Both the position numbers and the translations under genes were made by a program. This document shows, piece after piece, positions 55,362 through 64,000 of a DNA stretch of 64,000 nt. Within the stretch, counting starts at the first letter, position 1. Every line of letters starts with the position of its first letter. The notes beneath the pieces are model-generated. The model searched no databases and had not been told where the DNA came from. It was given only the letters and a program-made list of their open reading frames with translations. This DNA is from an uncultured Blastocatellia bacterium (lineage in GTDB: Bacteria; Acidobacteriota; Blastocatellia; Pyrinomonadales; Pyrinomonadaceae): NCBI GenBank assembly GCA_946480785.1, contig CAMLLD010000030.1, forward strand, positions 3,828-67,827, written 5' to 3'.

Positions 55362-58300
55362 ATGTCGCACGGAAAAACCGACCAGGAAATGATGACCAAA
55401 CGCAACACGGCGCGGTTCTTTGTCGAGAAGCGTCACGTTAGCTGGGTGTTGCTGCTCGCCACCTGCTTCTGGGGCGTCTACGGCTACCTGAAGATGCCGC
55501 AGCGCAAAGACCCCGAAGTGCAAGTGCGCACCGCGGTGGCCCTCGTACCCTGGCCCGGCGCCAGCGCGGACAAGGTCGAACAACTCGTTACGAAGACGGT
55601 GGAAGAGAAAGTCGCGGCCAACGCGAAGGTGACGAAGATTGAGTCGATCTCGCGTACCGGTCTCGCAGTGATTTACGTCGAGCTCGACGAGAACCTGAAA
55701 GAGACGGGCAAGGAATTCGACGACATCAAGTTGAAGCTCGATTCGATCGACAACCTGCCGAGCGGCGCTGGTCCAATCAACTTTATCAAGGACTTCGGCG
55801 ACACGGCCGCGTTGATGCTGACCGTGGCGAGCCCGAAGACTGACGACGAAGAAGTCGCGGCGCGGGCGAAGAACATTCAGTCGGCGATCGAGCATGAACG
55901 TGCGGCAACGACGAATCCGACCGACCCATCGCGCTTCACGCTGGTGTTCACGATTGCGGAGTCGGTTGACACGCGCATGTTGCGCACGCCGATCGAGATG
56001 TTTCTCGCGTACGCGAAGGAACAGGGCTTCGCGAACGATCTGCGCGTCATCAATGGCGATCGCTTTATCGGTTTCGACGGTGTTTCCAATAAGACCGACG
56101 AAGAGCTGCTGGCGCAAATGCAGCAGTTTGTAAATGAACGGTTGCAGTCGTCGGAGTTTCATCCCGATGCGTGGCCGCCCTTTGTCGTGCGCAATCCGCA
56201 GGACACGTTGGCGCGGCTGAACACGGTCGCGGGCGACAAGTACACCTATCGCCAGATGGATGACTACACGGACCTCATCGAGAAGACGTTGAAGACGATC
56301 CCGCAGGTTTCGAAAGTGCAGCGCTCGGGCAATCTCGACGAAACGGTCTATCTCATCTATTCGCAGGAACGGCTCGCGTCGTACGGAGTCAAACCAAGCA
56401 ATCTCGAAAACGTTCTCAAAGGCCGCAACATCACGACGCCCGGCGGACAGGTCAACGTCGAGGGCAAGAACGTCAATCTCGATCCGAGCGGTGAGTTCAA
56501 GAGCGAACGCGAGATCGGTGACGTGCTCGTGCCGGCCGCGAATGGTTCGACTGTTTACCTGCGCGACCTCGCGCATATCGTTCGCGCTTACCAAACCCCC
56601 GCGAGTTATTTGAACTACTTCAACACCCGCGACGCGCAGGGCAACTGGCGGCGCAGCCGTGCGGTGACGCTCTCCGTGCAGATGCGCTCAGGCGAACAAA
56701 TTGGCGAGTTTGGCAAAGAGATCGATGCCACGCTCGCGAATTTGAAAGAGCAATTGCCGAACGATCTGATCTTTGCGCGCACGTCGGACCAGCCGCTGCA
56801 GGTCGACGAAAGCATCGAGCTTTTTATGCGCAGTCTTTACGAAGCCATCATCCTGGTCGTGATCGTGGCGCTGATCGGTTTCTGGGAATGGCGGTCCGCG
56901 CTGTTAATGGCGTTGGCGATCCCGATCACGCTCGCGATGACGTTCGGGTTTATGTATGCCCTCGGCATCGACCTCCAGCAGATCTCGATCGGTACGTTGA
57001 TCATCGCGCTCGGTCTGCTCGTAGACGATCCGGTAGTGGCCGGCGATGCGATCAAGCGCGACCTGGCGCTCGGGCATAAACGCTCGGTCGCCGCGTGGCT
57101 TGGACCAACGAAGCTCGCGACCGCGATTCTTTATGCCACGATCACAAACATCGTCGCTTATCTTCCGTTCCTGCTGATCAAGGGTTCGACCGGCGAGTTT
57201 CTCTACACGCTTCCGGTTGTGCTGACGTGTTCGCTCGTAGCTTCGCGACTGGTCTCGATGTCGTTCATCCCGCTGCTCGGTTACTACCTGCTGCGGCCGA
57301 AAGCGGAGCCGACCATTCAGGAGCGGCGCAAGAAGGGATTCGCCGCGCAGTATTACCGCGTCGGCACGTGGGCCATCAATCATCGTTGGAAAGTGATGGC
57401 CGGCGCGTTTGGTTTTCTCCTCCTCGGCGGCGTGTTGATGAGTCAACTGAAGACTGAGTTCTTCCCGAAAGACTTGTCTTACTTGTCGTACGTTGATGTT
57501 TGGCTGCCCGAAGATGCGCCGCTATCCGCGACTAACGAAGCGGCCGCACACTCGGAAGAGATCATTCGCGAGGTCGTGGACGAGTACGGCAAGCATCATC
57601 CCGACAGCGACGGCAAACCGCGCGAGGTGCTGCGCTCGTTGACGACGTTCGTCGGCGGTGGTGGTCCACGTTTCTGGTTTTCGGTTTCGCCCGAGCTGAA
57701 GCAGTTGAACTATGCGCAGATCATCATTCAGGTGAAAGACAAGCACGACACAGCGCATTTGATTCGCCCGTTGCAGGAAGCTTTGTCGGCGAAGGTCCCC
57801 GGCGCGCGCATCGACGTGCGGCAGCTCGAGTCGGGCAAGGCGGTCGGTTTGCCGATTGCGATTCGCTTGAGTGGGCAGGATCCGCAGATGCTGCGTTCGT
57901 ATGGCGCTCGCGTGAAAACGATTCTCGAAGAGACCTCGATTGCCGAGCGCGTGCGCGACGATTGGGGTGACGAGAGTTTCGCCGTTCACCTCAAAACCGA
58001 TCCCGATCGCGCGAACATCGCCGGACTGACGAACCACGACGTGGCGATGGCTTCGCTTTCCGCGACGCACGGGAACCAGGTCACGACGTTGCGCGAAGGC
58101 GACAAGCAGATTCCCGTCGTGGCGCGCTTGCGCATGGAAGAGCGGGCGCAGTTGGGTGACTTGAGAAACCTCTACGTCTATGCCGGCGAGGGCACGCAGA
58201 AGGTGTTGCTCAGACAGGTGGCTTCGACGGAGTACGGCATGCAGACCGAGAAGATCAGATCGCGAAATCAGTTTCGCACGATCACGATCTCGACAATGCC

Positions 58301-58991
58301 CGCGGAAGGACGGCTCGCGTCGGAAGTAATGAAGGCGGCGCGTCCGAAACTGAAAGAGATCGAGAAAGAACTGCCCGCGGGTTATCGGCTGGAAATCGGC
58401 GGTGAAGAGGAAGACCAGGTCAAAGGTTTCAAAGACCTGACCGTCGTGCTCGGTGTTTCAGTGGCGATGATCTTCCTGGCGCTCGTGTTCCAGTTCAAGA
58501 ACGCGATCAAGCCGTTCATCGTGTTCGCCGCGGTGCCGTTCGGGATGGTGGGCGCGTTGGCAGTGCTGTGGATCATGGGCGCGCCGTTTGGGTTCATGGC
58601 GTTCCTCGGCATCGTCAGTCTCGTTGGCGTGATCGTGAGTCACATCATCGTGTTGTTTGACTTCATCGAGGAGAAACACGCTGAAGGTGAACCGCTGCGG
58701 GAAGCGTTGCTCGACGCCGGCATCATGCGCTTGCGTCCGGTGCTCATCACGGTGGGCGCGACGGTGATCGCGTTGTTTCCGCTCGCGTCGCATGGTGGTC
58801 CAATCTGGGAGCCGTTGTGTTACGCACAGATCGGCGGCTTGAGTGTGGCGACGTTCATCACGCTGCTGCTGGTGCCGGTGATGTACGCCATCTTCGTGCT
58901 CGATCTGAAACTCGTGAAGTGGGAGAAGTCCGAAACAGAAACTGAAAGCGCGGAGCTTTTACCGGCTGCGTCGGCGGCTCCTGCTGAGTAG
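55362..58991 (+). CDS. RND efflux pump, AcrB/MexB family
   Basis: About 1209 residues, somewhat longer than AcrB (about 1049). Two halves each with six helices; TM4 holds GLLVDDPVVAGDA, the paired Asp of the proton relay. TM1 is WVLLLATCFWGVYGYLKMP. The C-terminal half repeats FLGIVSLVGVIVSHIIVLFDF. The start at 55362 has GGAGAACAG 6 bases upstream. It probably exports toxic compounds together with the preceding adaptor and channel. Confidence 0.93.
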   Translation: MSHGKTDQEMMTKRNTARFFVEKRHVSWVLLLATCFWGVYGYLKMPQRKDPEVQVRTAVALVPWPGASADKVEQLVTKTVEEKVAANAKVTKIESISRTGLAVIYVELDENLKETGKEFDDIKLKLDSIDNLPSGAGPINFIKDFGDTAALMLTVASPKTDDEEVAARAKNIQSAIEHERAATTNPTDPSRFTLVFTIAESVDTRMLRTPIEMFLAYAKEQGFANDLRVINGDRFIGFDGVSNKTDEELLAQMQQFVNERLQSSEFHPDAWPPFVVRNPQDTLARLNTVAGDKYTYRQMDDYTDLIEKTLKTIPQVSKVQRSGNLDETVYLIYSQERLASYGVKPSNLENVLKGRNITTPGGQVNVEGKNVNLDPSGEFKSEREIGDVLVPAANGSTVYLRDLAHIVRAYQTPASYLNYFNTRDAQGNWRRSRAVTLSVQMRSGEQIGEFGKEIDATLANLKEQLPNDLIFARTSDQPLQVDESIELFMRSLYEAIILVVIVALIGFWEWRSALLMALAIPITLAMTFGFMYALGIDLQQISIGTLIIALGLLVDDPVVAGDAIKRDLALGHKRSVAAWLGPTKLATAILYATITNIVAYLPFLLIKGSTGEFLYTLPVVLTCSLVASRLVSMSFIPLLGYYLLRPKAEPTIQERRKKGFAAQYYRVGTWAINHRWKVMAGAFGFLLLGGVLMSQLKTEFFPKDLSYLSYVDVWLPEDAPLSATNEAAAHSEEIIREVVDEYGKHHPDSDGKPREVLRSLTTFVGGGGPRFWFSVSPELKQLNYAQIIIQVKDKHDTAHLIRPLQEALSAKVPGARIDVRQLESGKAVGLPIAIRLSGQDPQMLRSYGARVKTILEETSIAERVRDDWGDESFAVHLKTDPDRANIAGLTNHDVAMASLSATHGNQVTTLREGDKQIPVVARLRMEERAQLGDLRNLYVYAGEGTQKVLLRQVASTEYGMQTEKIRSRNQFRTITISTMPAEGRLASEVMKAARPKLKEIEKELPAGYRLEIGGEEEDQVKGFKDLTVVLGVSVAMIFLALVFQFKNAIKPFIVFAAVPFGMVGALAVLWIMGAPFGFMAFLGIVSLVGVIVSHIIVLFDFIEEKHAEGEPLREALLDAGIMRLRPVLITVGATVIALFPLASHGGPIWEPLCYAQIGGLSVATFITLLLVPVMYAIFVLDLKLVKWEKSETETESAELLPAASAAPAE

Positions 58992-59001
58992 GAATTGAGT
59001 C

Positions 59002-60321
59002 ATGAAACTGCGACGACGAAAAAAATCTACGGACCGCACGTTTGAAGACGAGCTCGCTCTCGAGATGCTCAAGAGCGACAAACTGCGCATCACGATCCTG
59101 ATCGCCGCGTTCGGCATCGTGCTGCCGGCAATCCTGCTCCTGGCTGTATTTGCCTTCGAGGATTTTCAACGCATCTTTCACGGCGACTTCAAGAGTTTTC
59201 TCGTTGCAGTTCTGGGGGCGTTGGTGGCCGGTGAGATCTTCCTCGTCGTGGAATGGCTCGCACTGACGCGCGTTATCAACGAACGACGGCGCGCATACCC
59301 GTGGCTGCCTTACGTCGGCGCTCTCGTCGAAACATGTATTCCGTTGACGGCGCTCCTGATCACCGCGCAATACGTCGGACCTGCGTACGCGTTGTTGACC
59401 CCAGCGCCGTTCGTTTACCCGCTGCTGATCGTGCTGTCAACGTTGCGGCTCGACTTCAAACTGTCTGTCTTCACCGGCGCGGTCGCGGCCCTTCAATACT
59501 GGATCGTGTCGCTGGTGTACGTCGGTGTTGCGAAGGGCGAGGGGATTGCGCAACCGATGCTCTCCAGTGCTCCGCCTCATGTTTTGAAGGGTTTTCTGTT
59601 TTTGCTGACGGGCGTTGCGGCTGGACTGGTGACGGTGCAGATCAGAAAACGAATTCTCAGCTCTTTCGAGATGGTCGAAGAGCGCAACCGCATCAGCCGC
59701 ACGTTTGGCGAGTACGTCTCGCCGATCGTGATGAACAAGCTGCTCACGTTGAAACCCGACTTGCGCAGCGAGAAGCGCGAAGTGTGCGTGATGTTTCTCG
59801 ACATCCGCGACTTCACGAGCTTCGCCGAAAACCGCACGCCCGAAGAGGTCGTCAACTATCTCGAGTCGCTCTTCGAATTCATGATCGAGATCGTGAACCG
59901 CCATCACGGCGTCATCAACAAGTTTCTTGGCGACGGCTTCATGGCGGTGTTTGGCGCGCCGCTTTCAGAAGGCGGCGATTGTCTGAACGGCGTCGCTGCG
60001 GCGCGCGAGATTCTGACGCGCGTCGAAGAAGAAGTCTCGCTCGGTCGAGTGTTACCGACGACGGTCGGCATCGGGCTGCATGCGGGTGAAGCGGTGACGG
60101 GCAGCATCGGATCGTCGTTGCGCAAGGAGTACACGGTGATCGGCGACGTAGTGAATCTCGCGTCGCGCATCGAGAAATTGAACAAACGCTTTCAGTCGCG
60201 CCTGCTCATTTCGGAAAACGTTTGGGAATCGCTCGGCGAGACTTCGGACGACGTGATACCGATGGGCAACGTGCGCGTGCAAGGACGCGAAAAAGGAATC
60301 GGCATTTATCAACTCGCATAA
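59002..60321 (+). CDS. membrane-bound class III adenylate/guanylate cyclase
   Basis: A 439-residue protein. Six transmembrane helices cover residues about 25-225, with a soluble cyclase domain at the C-terminus. The domain has VCVMFLDIRDFTSF with the first metal-binding Asp, FLGDGFMAVFGAP with the second, and GDVVNLASRIEKLN. Nucleotide specificity (cAMP or cGMP) was not read. It lies 10 bases after the pump gene, so it belongs to the same transcript. Confidence 0.9.
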   Translation: MKLRRRKKSTDRTFEDELALEMLKSDKLRITILIAAFGIVLPAILLLAVFAFEDFQRIFHGDFKSFLVAVLGALVAGEIFLVVEWLALTRVINERRRAYPWLPYVGALVETCIPLTALLITAQYVGPAYALLTPAPFVYPLLIVLSTLRLDFKLSVFTGAVAALQYWIVSLVYVGVAKGEGIAQPMLSSAPPHVLKGFLFLLTGVAAGLVTVQIRKRILSSFEMVEERNRISRTFGEYVSPIVMNKLLTLKPDLRSEKREVCVMFLDIRDFTSFAENRTPEEVVNYLESLFEFMIEIVNRHHGVINKFLGDGFMAVFGAPLSEGGDCLNGVAAAREILTRVEEEVSLGRVLPTTVGIGLHAGEAVTGSIGSSLRKEYTVIGDVVNLASRIEKLNKRFQSRLLISENVWESLGETSDDVIPMGNVRVQGREKGIGIYQLA

Positions 60322-60336
60322 ATAATGGAGCTAATC

Positions 60337-61698
60337 ATGACTGACGGTAAGAAGATTGTTTTTACGACCTGGGGATCGTTTGGCGACATTCATCCCTTCA
60401 TGGCCCTCGCGCGCGAGTTGCAGTCGCGCGGGCATCGTGCGGCGATCGCGACGTTGTCGTGGTATCGCGAGAAGATCGAAGCGGCGGGCATTCAGTTTTA
60501 TCCGCTAAGGCCCGACGAGCTCTCGACGAGCAAAGAGGAAGAAGAAGAGGTGTTGCGACGCATCATGGACCTGCGTGATGGTCCACGTTACGTGATGCAG
60601 GACCTGTTGTCGCCACACATTCGCGCGAGCTATCACGACTCGATGCGCGCAGTGCTCGCGAACGGCGGCGCAGACTTGCTCGTGTCGCACGCGATTCCGC
60701 TGGCTGCGCCGATCGTGGCCGAAGTCACCGGAGTGAAGTGGGTCTCGGCGGTGCTTTCACCGATCTCGCTGCCGTCTGTTTACGATCCGCCGACGCCGCC
60801 TGAGTTTCCGTGGTTGCGCAAACTGTTGCTGCTGCATCCGGCGATCGCGCGCAGTTTTCTGAAGTTGTTGAGACGGTTTACTGAGTCGTGGATCACGCCC
60901 GTGCGCGAGTTCCGGCGGGAGCTCGGACTCGAGCCTGGTGGACATCCGATGTTCGAGGGCCAGTTTTCGCCGCACGCGGTGCTGGCGTTGTTCTCGAACG
61001 TGCTCGCAAAAGCGCAACCGGACTATCCGCCGAACACGGTGATCACCGGATTTCCTTTTTACGACGCGAAAGACGCGCAGCCGCCATCGCGTGAGTTGAT
61101 GCAGTTTCTGGAAAATGGCGAACCGCCGATTGTGTTCACGCTCGGTTCTGCGGCGGTTCGTCTCGGCGAAGACTTCTTCCGCACCAGTATCGAAGTCGCG
61201 CACCGGCTCAACAGCCGCGCGTTGTTGCTCGTGGGTGAGAATTCAAACGTGCGTGGCGATCTGGGCAACGGGATCGGCGTGTTTGATTACGCGCCGCATA
61301 GTGTGGTGATGCCGCGCGCGAGTGTCGTGGTCCACCAGTCGGGAATCGGCACGACCGGACAGGCGTTGCAATCGGGACGGCCGATGCTGATCGTGCCGTA
61401 CGGGCAGGACCAGCCCGACAACGCGCGACGTTGTGTGGAGTTGGGCGTCGGCGAGATGCTCGCGAGCAAAGACTATTCGTTTGAGAGTGCGTTTGCGAAG
61501 CTCGGGCGCATCCTGCGCGATCCATCGTATGCGGAGAACGCTCGCCAGGTGTCGGTGCGGTTGCTGCGTGAAGATGGAACGAAGACGGCGTGCGACGTCA
61601 TTGAAAAAGTGCTCGATGACGTCGCTGTGGGCCAGGCGACACAGCAGCAGCGGCGCGCGCGAGTCGCGTTTAGGCGGTTCGCTTACGACGCGATATGA
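60337..61698 (+). CDS. UDP-glycosyltransferase-like (MGT/UGT family GT1)
   Basis: A 453-residue GT-B fold protein. The N-terminal KIVFTTWGSFGDIHPFMALARELQSRGH loop and the C-terminal donor motif (VHQSGIGTTGQALQSGRPMLIVPYGQDQPDNA) are as in sterol and macrolide glycosyltransferases. It transfers a sugar to a hydrophobic acceptor. The ATG at 60337 has GGAG upstream. It follows the cyclase by 15 bases. Confidence 0.9.
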   Translation: MTDGKKIVFTTWGSFGDIHPFMALARELQSRGHRAAIATLSWYREKIEAAGIQFYPLRPDELSTSKEEEEEVLRRIMDLRDGPRYVMQDLLSPHIRASYHDSMRAVLANGGADLLVSHAIPLAAPIVAEVTGVKWVSAVLSPISLPSVYDPPTPPEFPWLRKLLLLHPAIARSFLKLLRRFTESWITPVREFRRELGLEPGGHPMFEGQFSPHAVLALFSNVLAKAQPDYPPNTVITGFPFYDAKDAQPPSRELMQFLENGEPPIVFTLGSAAVRLGEDFFRTSIEVAHRLNSRALLLVGENSNVRGDLGNGIGVFDYAPHSVVMPRASVVVHQSGIGTTGQALQSGRPMLIVPYGQDQPDNARRCVELGVGEMLASKDYSFESAFAKLGRILRDPSYAENARQVSVRLLREDGTKTACDVIEKVLDDVAVGQATQQQRRARVAFRRFAYDAI

Positions 61699-61737
61699 TT
61701 GCGGCGCTCTATTTATCAGATCGGGAAGGAACAGGTA

Positions 61738-62172
61738 ATGCCGACACGAACAGCAGAAGCAGAATGGAAGGGTAATCTCGCCGAGGGTGAAGGACAATTG
61801 AAAGTCGGGAGCGGAGCGTTTGAGGGTCCTTATTCGTTCAAGTCGCGCTTTGAAGAAGGGCAATCGGCGACGAATCCCGAGGAGTTGATTGGCGCGGCGC
61901 ACGCGGGCTGCTTCACGATGGCGTTGACGGCAGCGTTGTCGCGCGCGCAGATCAAAGCGACGCGCATTCATACGACCGCGCGAGTGAAGCTGGAGAAAGT
62001 CGGCGACGCGTTTACGATCACGCAGATTGATCTGGAAACAGAAGGCGAGGTTCCCGGGATCGACGACGCTCAGTTTCAGGAATACGCAAACGGCGCGAAG
62101 CAAAACTGCCCTGTCTCGCGGGCGCTCGCCGGGACGCAGATCCATCTGACCGCGAAGCTGTTGCCAAGTTAA
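61738..62172 (+). CDS. OsmC-family peroxiredoxin-like protein
   Basis: A 144-residue protein. The two catalytic Cys of OsmC are present in HAGCFTMAL (about residue 60) and NCPVSRALAG (about 124). OsmC reduces organic hydroperoxides using dithiols, often lipoylated proteins. The start is at the ATG 61738, with GGGAAGGA and a 6-base spacer upstream. The 3' part overlaps the antisense exosortase frame by 155 bases. Confidence 0.9.
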   Translation: MPTRTAEAEWKGNLAEGEGQLKVGSGAFEGPYSFKSRFEEGQSATNPEELIGAAHAGCFTMALTAALSRAQIKATRIHTTARVKLEKVGDAFTITQIDLETEGEVPGIDDAQFQEYANGAKQNCPVSRALAGTQIHLTAKLLPS

Positions 62173-62869
62173 AAAGCATCGCTGGAATTACAATCACGAG
62201 CGGCAGCAGGAGAACGAAGACTGCGTGTTCCCAGAAGGCGCTGCGATGGAATGAGCCGTTGAGTAGCGGCAGGCCGAGGGTTGTGGCGTAGTAGATGAGA
62301 AGCGGAAACGGTAACACGCGCGTGAGGCGCAGTGGCTTGGCGGATTCTAGTTTTTCAGTCAACAGAAACAACAACAGCAGAAAACCGAAGTAGACGAGGA
62401 TGCCTTCGAGGCGGTGCAGTTGGTTGTGTGTTAGACCACTGAAATTCACTGCGCGAGCGCGGAGCTCGAGCGCAAACCAGATGCGTGTGGTGTTGGCGAT
62501 CAGTGTGGCCGCGTAGGCCAACACAGCTGCGAAAGGAACGTAGCGCCAGTTGATCGCCTGAAAACGCTCGCGCCACAAGCGCCGCAACGCGAGCATTAAA
62601 AACGCGGTGATCAGAAAGTTGACTCCCGCACACGGCACGGCGATCACAAACGTGCGATCGCTCGTCATGTAACCCGCGTACGACTCAAACTCAAAACGTC
62701 TGCCGCTCAACAACTCTACCAGCTTCGTCGTCGGCGCGAGTATCCAGCGCAACTGGTCTGCCGTCGCGGTCGAGTAGTACGACTTGAGCGCCAGAGCGCA
62801 CAGCCCCACGAGGGCGAGCTGTGCGCTCCAGATCAGCTTCTGTTTAGTGCTAACGGTTGTTAGCTTCAT
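62018..62869 (-). CDS. xrtK: exosortase K
   Basis: A 283-residue membrane protease/transpeptidase. The exosortase triad is seen: Cys80 in PCAGVNFL, Arg129 in NTTRIWFA and His152 in LHRLEGILVYFG. About seven hydrophobic segments fit the family. It would cleave and anchor proteins with C-terminal sorting signals. The ATG overlaps the stop of the vWA gene (ATGA). The last 50 residues (from about ATASRSDGSAS) overlap osmC and are probably a non-conserved extension. Confidence 0.85.
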   Translation of the reverse strand: MKLTTVSTKQKLIWSAQLALVGLCALALKSYYSTATADQLRWILAPTTKLVELLSGRRFEFESYAGYMTSDRTFVIAVPCAGVNFLITAFLMLALRRLWRERFQAINWRYVPFAAVLAYAATLIANTTRIWFALELRARAVNFSGLTHNQLHRLEGILVYFGFLLLLFLLTEKLESAKPLRLTRVLPFPLLIYYATTLGLPLLNGSFHRSAFWEHAVFVLLLPLVIVIPAMLFNLATASRSDGSASRRAPARQGSFASRRLRIPETERRRSREPRLLFPDQSA

Positions 62870-64000
62870 ACAAACCGCCGGCGGTGACGAAACGCGATCG
62901 TGAAAGTGACAACCAGCAACGAGCCAACCAGCAACCAGATCAACTCCGGTTCGCTGCCGACTTCCGTACCATCACCAACCGCAAGCTCACTCACGCGCAG
63001 CGGCAGCGCCGACGGCTGATTCACGTCCTGCGCCGAACCAGTCGGGTTCGTCACTACTTCACGCACCGCGATGAACGACGTGTAGCGAGTCAACAGGTTG
63101 TACTTCAACCCCAGCGCAGTGATCGCTTTGGCGGTATCATCCGAAACGTCGTAAGCGCCGTAGTCAGACAACTCCGCAATCCGCGAACGCGCCCACAGAT
63201 AACGCAACGCACTATTCGCTTCATCGGGCTGCGACTGCGCAACGTCGAGCTGTGTCGTGTAATCACCCTGCCCCGTCTTGCCAGTGAGCTCGATCACACC
63301 ACCGACCGGTCCACGCCATTTACCAAACATGACGATCGGCCGCTGCGCCAGCAGGTCCGGGAAGTTCACCGGGTTCACGTCGTAGATATCGAACCCGTTC
63401 GCGCGCACCTTGATGTCGGTCAACACCGGCGACTCGACATACTCGCGAAACTTGTCAGCCACACCATCAGCTTCAGATTCTTCGGTAACGATGAACGGCT
63501 CCGCCATTCCCGCACGCGCTACACCTTCAATCAAGTAACGGTTCACCGACGTGCCGATGCCAAACGCAAACACGTTGCATTTATTCAGGTTCGCCTTGAT
63601 GTGATCGAAGACGCCCTGTTCGCCGCCGACGAAACCATCTGTTATCAACAACAGACTGCGCGAAATGCCTTCCTGTCGCGGCAAACTCATCGCCTGCTGC
63701 ACCGCGCCGAGCAATTCAGTGCCGCCGCTGCCGCGTTGCTGATCGATCAAAGCGATCGCGCGCGCAATGTTCTCCTGGTTCGCCGGCAAAGACTGCGGCG
63801 AAAGCGCGGCGGAGTCGCCGGCAAACAACACCACATTGAACAAGTCAGTCGGACGCAGTTTGCCGATCAGGTTCCTGAGCAAACGCTTCGACGTGTTCAA
63901 AGGAAAGCCGTTCATCGAACCCGACACGTCAACGACGAAGATGTACTCGCGCGGCGGCACGGCTTCGCCCTCGGCCTCTTCCGGCTCGGGATCCTGTACG
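62866..64000 (-). CDS. vWA-domain protein, probable exosortase target, truncated by the window
   Basis: A partial product of at least 378 residues, with its start outside the window. A vWA domain with the MIDAS motif VVDVSGSMNG (Ser, Ser, Asp) and a later ITDG are visible. The neighbourhood resembles VIT-vWA proteins. The C-terminus has a GSEPELIWLL segment, a hydrophobic helix and RHRRRF, the pattern of an exosortase sorting tail, and lies in an operon with xrtK. From memory, XrtK partners with a C-terminal MSEP-type motif; the GSEPE here is close to that. Confidence 0.8.
   Translation of the reverse strand, partial: VQDPEPEEAEGEAVPPREYIFVVDVSGSMNGFPLNTSKRLLRNLIGKLRPTDLFNVVLFAGDSAALSPQSLPANQENIARAIALIDQQRGSGGTELLGAVQQAMSLPRQEGISRSLLLITDGFVGGEQGVFDHIKANLNKCNVFAFGIGTSVNRYLIEGVARAGMAEPFIVTEESEADGVADKFREYVESPVLTDIKVRANGFDIYDVNPVNFPDLLAQRPIVMFGKWRGPVGGVIELTGKTGQGDYTTQLDVAQSQPDEANSALRYLWARSRIAELSDYGAYDVSDDTAKAITALGLKYNLLTRYTSFIAVREVVTNPTGSAQDVNQPSALPLRVSELAVGDGTEVGSEPELIWLLVGSLLVVTFTIAFRHRRRFV

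Noticed and set aside
55272..56594. 440-residue minus-strand frame within the RND pump gene
   Set aside because: Antisense to a conserved transporter with no motif of its own.
1..64000. Frequent GCGATCGC octamer, as in cyanobacterial HIP1
   Set aside because: It is frequent, but arises readily from preferred codons (GCG ATC GC, CGC GAT CGC) in this composition, so I do not claim it as a separate signal without a Markov test.
1..64000. tRNA, rRNA or phage genes
   Set aside because: The intergenic regions were read through and none showed a cloverleaf with conserved T-loop, rRNA segments or phage modules.

Overview
The window looks like a chromosomal segment of a Gram-negative, moderately GC-rich bacterium, most likely an Acidobacteriota of the Blastocatellia type. 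This is inferred from gene content: an Oar-like TonB-dependent receptor with an N-terminal carboxypeptidase-regulatory-like domain, DUF4136, DUF5995 and DUF6794 proteins, a 'carbohydrate-binding family V/XII' protein, exosortase K, TPR-TonB hybrids and large multi-GAF regulators. No rRNA, tRNA, CRISPR array, prophage or intact insertion sequence was found.

Layout. 0-7 kb: a truncated arylamine N-acetyltransferase, an NHL-propeller membrane protein, a giant hybrid histidine kinase, a small secreted protein and a DinB-like protein. 7-16 kb: a porin and a membrane-bound, Tat-exported formate dehydrogenase locus (fdhE, a TPR-TonB gene, fdoG, fdoH, fdoI). fdoG is interrupted by an in-frame UGA that reads as selenocysteine with a SECIS hairpin after it. 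16-22.7 kb: secreted proteins, a subtilase, an amidohydrolase, DUF1697 and a ParE-type toxin-antitoxin pair. 22.8-31.5 kb: TonB receptor, DUF5995, a cyclase-family hydrolase, a DUF6794 protein and an MsbA-like ABC exporter. 31.4-34.5 kb: an overlapping operon of an MprF-type aminoacyl-phosphatidylglycerol synthase domain and two AcvB/VirJ-like hydrolases.

34.7-44.8 kb: an NtrB/NtrC-type two-component pair, a 229-bp element with 32-bp inverted ends, a GNAT acetyltransferase, a CDF metal transporter, an aldo/keto reductase and a sigma-54 activator with five GAF domains. 44.8-46.6 kb: a TPR regulator with a C-terminal Fis-type helix-turn-helix, divergent from a previously uncalled 52-residue secreted peptide. 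This pair is my best candidate for an undescribed signalling system. 46.9-52 kb: a large secreted Tyr/Gly/Asn-rich protein, DUF4136 and a FAD monooxygenase. 52.4-62.2 kb: one co-directional block of STAS, TolC, adaptor, RND pump, class III cyclase, glycosyltransferase and OsmC, which reads as a xenobiotic efflux and modification unit. 62-64 kb: exosortase K with a vWA protein carrying a C-terminal sorting-type tail, cut by the window edge.

Across the whole window the palindromic heptamer TGGWCCA occurs about 50 times by eye, against roughly 8 expected from base composition. It lies in all reading frames, so it behaves like a highly iterated palindrome rather than a codon effect. Start codons were chosen by ribosome binding sites, signal peptides and overlaps where possible. 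All functional assignments rest on motif recognition, since no database search was run.
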